A stretch of DNA of 62,198 bases, taken from Streptomyces phaeoluteigriseus (GTDB lineage: Bacteria > Actinomycetota > Actinomycetes > Streptomycetales > Streptomycetaceae). Below the pieces are notes generated by a model, which saw only the letters and a program-made list of their open reading frames with translations, ran no database searches and was not told where the DNA came from. Below are positions 42,998 to 49,553 of this stretch, piece by piece (position 1 is the stretch's first letter; each line of letters opens with the position of its first letter). A program made the translations under genes and the position numbers. The stretch is from assembly GCF_001896135.2 (NCBI RefSeq), contig NZ_MPOH02000017.1, positions 20,966-83,163 on the forward strand. The letters are read 5' to 3'.

Positions 42998-43492
42998 ATG
43001 AGATTCCTCGTGCGCGACCGCATCCTCGGCTTCGGTGACGACTACTGGATCGAGGACGACCAGGGCAACAAGGTCTTCCTCGTCGACGGCAAGGCGATCC
43101 GGCTGCGCGACACCTTCGAGCTGAAGGACACCCGTGGGCGGGTCCTGATCGACATCCACCAGAAGATGTTCGCGCTGCGCGACACCATGGTGATCGAACG
43201 GGACGGCGAGCCACTGGCCACCATCCGCCGCAAACGGCTGTCCCTGCTGCGCAACCACTACCGCGTCTCCCTCGCGGACGGCCGCACCGTCCTGGACGTC
43301 AGCGGCAAGATCCTCGACCGCGAGTTCGCCGTCGAGTACGACGGTGAGCTGCTGGCCGTCATCTCCCGGCGCTGGCTGCACGTGCGCGAGACGTACGGCG
43401 TCGACGTCGTCCGGGACGACGCCGATCCGGCGCTGCTGATCGCGGTCGCGGTGTGCGTGATCCACCTGGCGGAGAAGGAACGGGAGGACTGA
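42998..43492 (+). CDS. LURP-one-related family protein
   Basis: 164 aa from ATG 42998. It is a Tubby-like beta-barrel of the LURP-one type: MRFLVRDRILGFGDDYWIEDDQGNKVFLVDGK, ELKDTRGRVLIDIHQKMFALRDTMVIERDG, RLSLLRNHYRVSLADGRTVLDVSGKI, and REFAVEYDGELLAVISRRWLHVRETYGVDV. The closing segment is ALLIAVAVCVIHLAEKE. Such proteins may be membrane-tethered lipid or scaffold binders; bacterial roles are unknown. Its last codons (GAGGACTGAGG) appear to seed the tandem array that follows. Confidence 0.9.
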   Translation: MRFLVRDRILGFGDDYWIEDDQGNKVFLVDGKAIRLRDTFELKDTRGRVLIDIHQKMFALRDTMVIERDGEPLATIRRKRLSLLRNHYRVSLADGRTVLDVSGKILDREFAVEYDGELLAVISRRWLHVRETYGVDVVRDDADPALLIAVAVCVIHLAEKERED

Positions 43493-43615
43493 GGGGCTGA
43501 GGGAACCGAGCAGGCTGAGGGACTGAGCAGGCTGAGGGGACTGGGGAGACCGAGGGCACTGAGGGCACTGAGGGCACTCAGGAGACTGACGGCACTCAGG
43601 AGGCTGAGGGACCAA
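43480..43615 (+). repeat. ~10-bp tandem repeats after the LURP-one gene
   Basis: Degenerate units of the form GAGGGCACTGAG or GAGGGACTGAGC run from the gene's own end (GGGAGGACTGAGGGGCTGAG) almost to the stop of the convergent nitrilase gene at 43629. Confidence 0.8.
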
Positions 43616-43628
43616 GGAAGCCGGGGCC

Positions 43629-44426
43629 TCAGCGGCGGGGCGGCTGGAGCCCCAGTACCCGGTCCTTCAGGGCCGGGAACTGCTCCCTCGTCGTCGCGAC
43701 CCTCGCCGGGTCGAACTCCACGGTGAGGACCTCCTCGCCCGGTCCGGCCTCGGCCAGCACCTCGCCCCACGGATCGACCACGATCGAGTGACCGGCCTGC
43801 GGAACTCCGGCGTGCGTCCCGGCCGTTCCACACGCGAGCACGAACGCCTGGTTCTCCACCGCCCGCGCCTGAGCCAGCAGCGTCCAGTGCGCCCGGCGGC
43901 GCTCCGGCCAGCCCGCGGGGACGACCAGGGTCTCGGCGCCGGCGTCGACGAGACCGCGGAAGAGTTCGGGGAAGCGGAGGTCGTAGCAGGTGGCCACACC
44001 CAGAGTCGTCTCAGGCAGGCGTACCGTCACCAGATCCCGGCCCGCGCCCATCAGGACGGCCTCGCCCTTGTCGAAACCGAAGCGGTGGATCTTTCGGTAG
44101 GCGGCGGCCCGCTCCCCGGAGGGGGAGAAGACGAGCGAGGTGTTGTAGAGGGCCCCGTCAGGGGCCCGCTCGGGGATCGAGCCCGCGTGCAGCCACACGC
44201 CCGCGTCGCTCGCGGCCTTGGCCATCGCCTCGTGCGTCGGGCCGTCCAGCGGCTCGGCCTCGGCGGCGAACTCCTCGTAGGCGAAGGCCCCGGTCGTCCA
44301 CAGTTCGGGCAGGACCACCAGGTCGGCGACACCGGCCTGGTCCCGTACCAGAGACGCGACCCGGCCCCGCCGCGATTCGGCCGAATCACCCTCATCTACG
44401 GCGATCTGGATCAGAGAGGCGCGCAC
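43629..44426 (-). CDS. Carbon-nitrogen hydrolase (nitrilase superfamily, Nit2/omega-amidase-like)
   Basis: 265 aa from GTG 44426. The catalytic triad is visible: Glu in VVLPELWTTGAF, Lys in AAYRKIHRFGFDKGE, and Cys in VATCYDLRFPELFRGL. The nearby Glu in YEEF and the VDPWGEVLAEAGPGEE segment are also typical. The closest functional group is probably omega-amidase/deaminated-glutathione amidase, acting in the cytoplasm on amides; exact substrate is unproven. It is divergent from the mycothiol-type DinB gene. Confidence 0.9.
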   Translation of the reverse strand: MRASLIQIAVDEGDSAESRRGRVASLVRDQAGVADLVVLPELWTTGAFAYEEFAAEAEPLDGPTHEAMAKAASDAGVWLHAGSIPERAPDGALYNTSLVFSPSGERAAAYRKIHRFGFDKGEAVLMGAGRDLVTVRLPETTLGVATCYDLRFPELFRGLVDAGAETLVVPAGWPERRRAHWTLLAQARAVENQAFVLACGTAGTHAGVPQAGHSIVVDPWGEVLAEAGPGEEVLTVEFDPARVATTREQFPALKDRVLGLQPPRR

Positions 44427-44647
44427 ACTACCACCGTCCTGGCATTCGAGCCGTTCACACGGGCCTACGATCGTCACACGAAAGCACTGCCGGGGTGCCT
44501 CACAGCAGCGTAACTTGGGGGTCCCCCCAGCCTCGAGCGCAGGCGAGAACTGGGGGAGTTTCAAGACAAGACACCGCCGAGAGCCACCTCCCGCTGGCAA
44601 ACCCGCCAACATTCGCCCGTGTACCGACCGCCGAGGGGTCCCGTTCC

Positions 44648-45472
44648 GTGAGTCTGCATCCCACCCTCCAGCCCTACGCCGACGCCTGGACCCACTCCAT
44701 CGAAGCGATATCCGAGCTGGTGCAGCCGCTTGTCGAGGGTGAGTGGAACAGGCGGACACCATGCCCGGGATGGTCGGTCCGCGACCTCGTCTCGCATGTC
44801 ATCGGCCTGGACAGCGAGATGTACGGCGATCCGCGCCCCATCCACACGCTGCCGCGCGACCTCTTCCACGTCACCAACGACTTCCAGCGCTACATGGAGA
44901 TGCAGGTCGACGTCCGCCGCCACCACACGGCACCCGAGATGACCTCCGAGCTGGAACTCTCGATCATCCGGCGCAACCGCCAGCTGCGGAACGAGACGCG
45001 TCAGCCCGACACCATGGTCCGCGGCCCCCTCGGCACCGAGCTGACCCTCGAGGAGTCGATGCGCAACCACGCGTTCGCCGTGTGGGTGCACGAGCAGGAC
45101 CTCCGGACCGCCCTCGGCCGCCCCGGCAACCTCGACTCCCCCGGCGCGCACATCACCCGTGACGTGCTGCTCGACGCGCTGCCGGCCGTCGTCGCCGAGA
45201 AGGCCGACGCGCCGCGCAGCTCCGCGCTCGTCTTCGACGTCCATGGGCCCATCGAGTTCCTGCGCACGATCCGCGTCGACATCCAGGGCCGCGGCACCCT
45301 GGAGACGGCCCCCGCGCTCGGCCCCGCCGCCGCGTTCGCCCTCGACTGGGAGACGTACGTCCGCCTGGCCTGCGGCCGGGTGACCCCGGAGGCGGTGGCG
45401 GACCGCGTCAAGGCCGAGGGCGAGCCGGAACTGACGGCGGCGGTCCTGCGGAACTTCGCGGTGACGCGGTGA
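44648..45472 (+). CDS. Maleylpyruvate-isomerase-like mycothiol-dependent DinB-family protein
   Basis: 274 aa. GTG 44648 has GAGGGG upstream. The N-terminal MDMPI domain is a four-helix DinB fold. Its metal ligands fit PGWSVRDLVSHVIGLDSEM (His) and the later NHAFAVWVHEQDLR (His-x-x-x-Asp/Glu type). The C-terminal domain (about 165-270) has the small MDMPI_C fold. Family members use mycothiol, the actinobacterial thiol. The true substrate here is unknown: many paralogues are not maleylpyruvate isomerases. The gene's last codons are copied into the tandem array right after the stop. Confidence 0.9.
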   Translation: MSLHPTLQPYADAWTHSIEAISELVQPLVEGEWNRRTPCPGWSVRDLVSHVIGLDSEMYGDPRPIHTLPRDLFHVTNDFQRYMEMQVDVRRHHTAPEMTSELELSIIRRNRQLRNETRQPDTMVRGPLGTELTLEESMRNHAFAVWVHEQDLRTALGRPGNLDSPGAHITRDVLLDALPAVVAEKADAPRSSALVFDVHGPIEFLRTIRVDIQGRGTLETAPALGPAAAFALDWETYVRLACGRVTPEAVADRVKAEGEPELTAAVLRNFAVTR

Positions 45473-45556
45473 CGCGGTATCGCGGTGACGCGGTATCGCG
45501 GTGACGCCGTATCGCGGGGACGCCGTATCGCGGTGACGCGGTGACGGGCATCAGGT
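45454..45556 (+). repeat. 16-bp tandem repeat seeded by the gene's 3' end
   Basis: The gene ends TTCGCGGTGACGCGGTGA. Directly after it come about four 16-bp units TCGCGGTGACGCGGTA with minor changes (ACGCCGTA, GGGGACG), ending before the next terminator. Confidence 0.88.
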
Positions 45557-45586
45557 GACGCGATAAGGCCGACCGGTGTCGAGAAC

Positions 45587-45623
45587 GGACGAACCCGCCG
45601 CGATGATCGTGGCGGGTTCGTCC
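45587..45623. terminator. Terminator hairpin between convergent genes
   Basis: GGACGAACCCGCC and GGCGGGTTCGTCC form a 13-bp perfect stem with an 11-nt loop, between the genes ending at 45472 and 45646. Confidence 0.85.
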
Positions 45624-45645
45624 TGGTGTCGTGTCCTGGCCGGCG

Positions 45646-46548
45646 TCAGCTGATCTTCGCGTAGCCGAACTTGATGAGCTTCTGCACGTCCGCGGTGCGG
45701 TTGGCCGCCGAGGACGACGTGAGAACAGCGCCCACCACCGACTCGCCGTTGAGCGTGGCGGCGAAGACGAGGCAGTACTTGGCCTCGGTGCCGGAACCGG
45801 TCTTGATGCCGAGCGTGCCGTTCCAGCCGAGCAGGGTGTTGGTGTTGGTCCACGGCGCCATCGTGCGCACGGCGCCGGTCTTCGTGATCGTCTTCGCCGT
45901 GTACGACTTGGCCTTGACGACGGCGCGGAAGTTCGAACTCTTCATCGCGCTGCGGCCGAGCAGCGTCAGGTCGCGCACCGACGAGTAGTTGGAGCCCTTG
46001 CTGATGCCGTCGAACGAGTCGAAGTGCGTGTTCTTCATGCCCAGCGCCTTGGCTGTGTTGTTCATCTTGGCGATGAAGTTCTTCACGCGTGCGGCGCGCG
46101 TGGTGCCCGTGCCGAACTTGTCGGCGAGCGCGTACGCGGCGTCGCATCCCGACGGGAGCATCAGCCCGTAGAGCAGCTGCCGGACGGTGACCTTGTCACC
46201 GACGATCAGCTTGGCGTTGGAGGCGTAGTTGTTGGCGATGATGTAGTCGCTGTAGGCCTTCTGGATCGTGACCTTGGCGTCCAGGTTGAGGTTCGCCTGC
46301 GACAGCACCACCTTCGCGGTCATGATCTTCGTCGTGGAGGCCGTGAGCCTCCGGGTGTCGGCGCTCTTCGCGTAGAGAGCCGTACCCGTGGTGCTGTTCA
46401 TCACGAAACCGCTCTTGGCGGTGATCGTGGGCACCGTGACAGCCTGAGCGGGTGCCGCGAAGAGAACTCCCGAGGAGAGCATCGCGCCGGCCGTCACGGC
46501 GACGGCGGCGGCTCTGCGGACGCGGAAGCCCTTGGTGGCGGTTATCAA
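45646..46548 (-). CDS. dacA: D-alanyl-D-alanine carboxypeptidase (S11, K15-like)
   Basis: About 300 aa, with an apparent TTG start at 46548 (MITATKGFRVRR) after CGGGG. Signal peptide: VRRAAAVAVTAGAMLSSGVLF, cleavage near APAQA. Penicillin-binding motifs: STTK (Ser 71, Lys 74), SGC (Ser 133, Cys 135) and KTG in LGIKTGSGTEA. The SGC motif replaces the usual SxN and matches the Streptomyces K15 DD-transpeptidase, which is notable for low penicillin sensitivity. It trims or cross-links peptidoglycan stem peptides outside the membrane. No C-terminal PBP5 domain or anchor is present, so it is probably secreted or wall-bound. Confidence 0.92.
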   Translation of the reverse strand: MITATKGFRVRRAAAVAVTAGAMLSSGVLFAAPAQAVTVPTITAKSGFVMNSTTGTALYAKSADTRRLTASTTKIMTAKVVLSQANLNLDAKVTIQKAYSDYIIANNYASNAKLIVGDKVTVRQLLYGLMLPSGCDAAYALADKFGTGTTRAARVKNFIAKMNNTAKALGMKNTHFDSFDGISKGSNYSSVRDLTLLGRSAMKSSNFRAVVKAKSYTAKTITKTGAVRTMAPWTNTNTLLGWNGTLGIKTGSGTEAKYCLVFAATLNGESVVGAVLTSSSAANRTADVQKLIKFGYAKIS

Positions 46549-46862
46549 CTGAAATACCCCGATTACGTCGAATGCCCCTGCGGTGCGGCCGAGTTGGAGG
46601 GGGAAACAGAAGGGGCCGCATGTGTGTGACACGTAAGTAGCACAGATAGTTGTGCGCCCGCTGCGACAAATTCCCGGACCCACCCGTCCGCACCCTGTTC
46701 CGGCCACCCGTCCGCACGCTCTTCCTGCCACCCGGCCGCATGCTCTTCCTGCCACCCGGCCGGGCGGCTACCGCGCGGTGCTCGCGGCCCGGTGGCCCGC
46801 CGCGGCCGACCACATGGTGGACCCGCCTCCCCTTGCGTCCGTGTTGTATCTATCCTGTCGGC
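46549..46862. repeat. Divergent intergenic region with ~30-bp repeats
   Basis: Between the DD-peptidase and GntR genes, about three units of the form CACCCGGCCGCATGCTCTTC (about 30 bp each) lie at 46677-46770. The rest has no gene; a short AT-richer patch GTGTTGTATCTATCC just before ATG 46863 may hold the -10 of the GntR gene, giving a very short leader. Confidence 0.6.
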
Positions 46863-47525
46863 ATGCCCTCCGTCGCGCCCGCGCCCGTCAAGCAGCCCCC
46901 CGCAGCAGACCGCGTCTACGCCCACGTCAAGCAGGGTGTCCTGGACCGTCGTTACGAGGGCGGCGTCCTCCTCACCGAGGGCGAGCTGGCCGAGGCCGTC
47001 GGCGTCTCCCGCACTCCGGTGCGCGAAGCGCTGCTGCGCCTGGAGGCCGAGGGGCTGATCAAGCTCTATCCGAAGAAGGGCGCCCTGGTCCTGCCGGTCT
47101 CCGCGCAGGAGATCAAGGACGTCGTCGAGACCCGGCTGCTCGTCGAGGAGCACGCGGCGCGCAAGGCCGTGCCCGCGCCCGCCGGGCTGATCCGGCGGCT
47201 CGAAGAACTCCTGGAGCAGCAGAAGGCGCAGGCCGCCGCCGGTGACCTGGCCGGGGCCGCCGTCACCGACCGCTGTTTCCACGCCGAGATCGTCCGTAGC
47301 GGCGGCAACGACATCCTGTCCCGGCTCTACGACCAACTGCGCGACCGTCAACTGCGGATGGGCGTCGCCGTCATGCACTCCCACCCCGACCGGATCGCCA
47401 AGACCCTCGCCGAGCACGAGGAGATCCTCCAGTCCCTGCGCTCCGGGGACGCGGAGGCGGCCGTAGGCGTCGTCCACCGGCACGTCGGCTGGTTCTCGCA
47501 CCTCGCGCGGGGTGAGGTCCGGTGA
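46863..47525 (+). CDS. GntR-family regulator, FCD subfamily
   Basis: 220 aa. The winged HTH (about 15-75) reads VLLTEGELAEAVGVSRTPVREALLRLEAEGLIKLYPKKG. The FCD (FadR C-terminal) all-helical ligand domain follows, with metal-site-type ETRLLVEEHAAR, DRCFHAEIVRSGGND and LAEHEEILQSLRSGD. FCD regulators sense organic or amino acids. It is translationally coupled by a 4-nt GTGA overlap to an MFS transporter, so it probably controls that transporter in response to its substrate. Confidence 0.92.
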   Translation: MPSVAPAPVKQPPAADRVYAHVKQGVLDRRYEGGVLLTEGELAEAVGVSRTPVREALLRLEAEGLIKLYPKKGALVLPVSAQEIKDVVETRLLVEEHAARKAVPAPAGLIRRLEELLEQQKAQAAAGDLAGAAVTDRCFHAEIVRSGGNDILSRLYDQLRDRQLRMGVAVMHSHPDRIAKTLAEHEEILQSLRSGDAEAAVGVVHRHVGWFSHLARGEVR

Positions 47526-48817
47526 GCAACACCACCCGGCCGGGTGACCCGCCCGGCGGGCGGCGCGCGACAGCCGTATGGGGGATCGGCGTCTCCGTCT
47601 ACTTCGTCGCCGTCATCTTCCGTACGTCGCTGGGCGTCGCCGGCCTCGACGCCGCCGACCGCTTCCACGTGAACGCCTCGGCCCTGTCGACCTTCTCGAT
47701 CCTCCAACTGCTGGTCTACGCCGGCATGCAGATCCCGGTGGGCCTGCTGGTCGACCGGCTCGGCACCAAGAAGGTGCTGGCCATCGGCGTCGTCCTGTTC
47801 ACGGCCGGACAGCTCGGCTTCGCCTTCTCCCCCACGTACGGCACCGCCCTCGCCTCGCGCGCGCTGCTCGGCTGCGGCGACGCGATGACGTTCATCAGCG
47901 TGCTGCGGCTCGGCAGCCGCTGGTTCCCCGCCCGGCGCGGCCCCCTGGTCGCGCAGCTCGCGGGCCTGGCCGGCATGGCGGGCAACCTCGTCTCCACGCT
48001 GCTCCTGGCCCGGTTGCTGCACGGCATCGGATGGACGGCCGCGTTCGCGGGCAGCGCGCTCGCCGGGGTCGTCGTCTTCGTCCTGCTCCTGCTCTTCCTC
48101 AAGGACCACCCCGAGGGCCACGAGCCCGAGCCGTTCCCGCACCAGGGCGCCGCCTACGTCCGGCGGCAGATCGCCGCGTCCTGGCGGGAGCCGGGCACGC
48201 GGCTGGGGCTGTGGGTGCACTTCACCACGCAGTTCCCGGCAATGGTGTTCCTGTTGCTGTGGGGCATGCCGTTCCTCGTCGAGGCGCAGGGCCTCACCCG
48301 CGCCACGGCCGGCGAACTGCTGACCCTGGTCGTCCTGTCCAACATGGCCGTCGGACTCGTCTACGGCCAGGTCGTCGCCCGGCACCACGGGGCACGGCTC
48401 CCGCTGGCGCTCGGCACCGTCGGGGCGACCGCGCTGCTGTGGGCGACCACCCTGGCCTACCCCGGCGAACACGCGCCGATGTGGCTGCTCGTCGTGCTGT
48501 GCACGGTGCTGGGCGCCTGCGGACCGGCGTCGATGCTCGGCTTCGACTTCGCGCGGCCCGCGAATCCGCCCGAGCGGCAGGGCACCGCGTCCGGGATCAC
48601 CAACATGGGCGGGTTCGTCGCCTCCATGACGACCCTCTTCGCGATCGGCGTCCTGCTGGACGCGACCGGCGACGACTACCGGATCGCGTTCTCCTCGGTG
48701 TTCGTGCTCCAGGCGCTCGGGGTCAGCCAGATCCTGCGGTTGCGCTCGCGCGCGGCTCGACGGGAGAAGGAGCGGTTGGTGGCGAGCCGGGTGTCCACCG
48801 TGCATGTGCCCGCGTAG
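47522..48817 (+). CDS. MFS transporter
   Basis: 431 aa with twelve predicted membrane helices. The A-motif between helices 2 and 3 reads GLLVDRLGTKKVL, followed by ALLGCGDAMTFISVLRLGSRWFP. A central loop after helix 6 (PEGHEPEPFPHQG) separates the halves; the second half includes LLLWGMPFLVEAQGL and TASGITNMGGFVASM. It resembles actinobacterial MFS proteins of the nitrate/glucarate-like branch; its substrate is unknown. It is co-translated with the GntR regulator. A minisatellite begins right after the stop. Confidence 0.92.
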   Translation: MSNTTRPGDPPGGRRATAVWGIGVSVYFVAVIFRTSLGVAGLDAADRFHVNASALSTFSILQLLVYAGMQIPVGLLVDRLGTKKVLAIGVVLFTAGQLGFAFSPTYGTALASRALLGCGDAMTFISVLRLGSRWFPARRGPLVAQLAGLAGMAGNLVSTLLLARLLHGIGWTAAFAGSALAGVVVFVLLLLFLKDHPEGHEPEPFPHQGAAYVRRQIAASWREPGTRLGLWVHFTTQFPAMVFLLLWGMPFLVEAQGLTRATAGELLTLVVLSNMAVGLVYGQVVARHHGARLPLALGTVGATALLWATTLAYPGEHAPMWLLVVLCTVLGACGPASMLGFDFARPANPPERQGTASGITNMGGFVASMTTLFAIGVLLDATGDDYRIAFSSVFVLQALGVSQILRLRSRAARREKERLVASRVSTVHVPA

Positions 48818-49175
48818 AAGGCGAGGGTGGGGCCCGTGAGGGTGCGGCGTGAGGGTGCGGCCCGCGAGGGTGCGGCGTGAGGGTGCGGCCGCGAGGTGCC
48901 GGCGTGAGGGTGACGGAGGGTGCGGCGTGAGGGCGGGGCTCACGAGGGTGGGGTCCGCGAGGGCTGGGGTCCGCGACGGCCGGAGCCCACGAGGGCCGGA
49001 GCCCACGAGAGTGCGGACCACGAGGGCCGGGACCCACGAGAGTGCGGACCACGAGGGCCGGAGCCCACGAGAGTGCGGACCACGAGGGCCGGAGCCCACG
49101 AGAGTGGGGCCCACGGAGGCTGAACCCCACGAAAGCTGGGCCCACGAAGGCTCGGGCCCACGAGAGTGCGGGAGC
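48818..49175 (+). repeat. Minisatellite with 31-bp and ~12-bp units
   Basis: Just after the MFS stop, GAGGGTGCGGCGT-type units repeat to about 48945. Units of 31 bp then follow (GTGCGGACCACGAGGGCCGG plus AGCCCACGAGA); three are nearly identical at about 49011-49103, with degenerate copies on both sides. There are no unique spacers, so this is not CRISPR. It runs into the hutI relic. Confidence 0.88.
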
Positions 49176-49300
49176 GCCCCGACATGCGGGCGTCGAACTC
49201 CTGGGTGCGGTCGCCCGGAGGACAAGGTGCGAGTGGGAGTCGGCGAAGCCGGGGAGCACCGCCCGGCCACCGGCGTCGACCCGGTCGTCAGTGGCGGGTG
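49172..49300 (-). pseudogene. hutI: Relic of imidazolonepropionase (hutI) N-terminal part
   Basis: The minus strand reads DDRVDAGGRAVLPGFADSHS (then HL), the amidohydrolase metal motif region of HutI. After a one-base frame change comes GDRTQEFDARMSGRS, the next conserved HutI segment. The remainder is replaced by minisatellite DNA. HutI opens the imidazolone ring in histidine breakdown; this fragment cannot. Confidence 0.6.
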
Positions 49301-49401
49301 CTTCGTTCGATCACCTGTCCACGCGGCGCGGTCGCCGTCGCCGAGGTGGCGGGGAAATCCTGTTGTCCGCAGGCCCGGTCGGGTTCTAGCGTCGTCGCCT
49401 A

Positions 49402-49473
49402 CGACGTGTAGCTCAGTAGCAGAGCGCCGGGCTCGGGACCCGGAGGGCGCGGGGGCGGAACCTGCCACGTCGG
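49402..49473 (+). ncRNA. tRNA-like element 1 (anticodon position CGG)
   Basis: It folds as a full cloverleaf: 7-bp acceptor CGACGTG/CACGTCG, U8, D stem GCTC/GAGC with loop AGTAGCA, anticodon stem CCGGG/CCCGG with loop CTCGGGA (anticodon CGG, proline-like). The variable loop is AGGGC, T stem GCGGG/CCTGC, discriminator G. The T loop is GGCGGAA instead of TTCGANY, and G18 of the D loop is A, so the usual elbow contact is lost. There is no encoded CCA. It could be an odd tRNA gene, a relic, or a regulatory mimic. Confidence 0.7.
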
Positions 49474-49478
49474 CGCAT

Positions 49479-49550
49479 CGGCGTGTAGCTCAGCAGCAGA
49501 GCACCGGGCTCTCATCCCGGAGGGCACGGGGGCAGAACCCGTCACGCCGG
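49479..49550 (+). ncRNA. tRNA-like element 2 (anticodon position CUC)
   Basis: Five bases after element 1. Acceptor CGGCGTG/CACGCCG, D arm GCTC/GAGC with loop AGCAGCA, anticodon arm CCGGG/CCCGG with loop CTCTCAT (anticodon CUC, glutamate-like), variable AGGGC, T stem ACGGG/CCCGT, discriminator G 49550. The T loop GGCAGAA and D loop repeat the deviations of element 1. Between the two elements, pair 3-70 (A-U to G-C) and pair 49-65 (G-C to A-U) change on both sides, supporting the fold. Its end lies 3 nt before the ATG of the next gene. Confidence 0.72.
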
Positions 49551-49553
49551 CTT

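Noticed and set aside
48890..49175. Regular 31-bp repeats as a CRISPR array
   Set aside because: Units are contiguous and degenerate with no unique spacers, and no cas gene is near.
49402..49550. The two cloverleafs as ordinary tRNA-Pro and tRNA-Glu genes
   Set aside because: Both lack the T-loop TTCGA sequence and G18, share the same anticodon stem despite different anticodons, and abut a coding start. I list them as tRNA-like instead, without excluding rare functional tRNAs.
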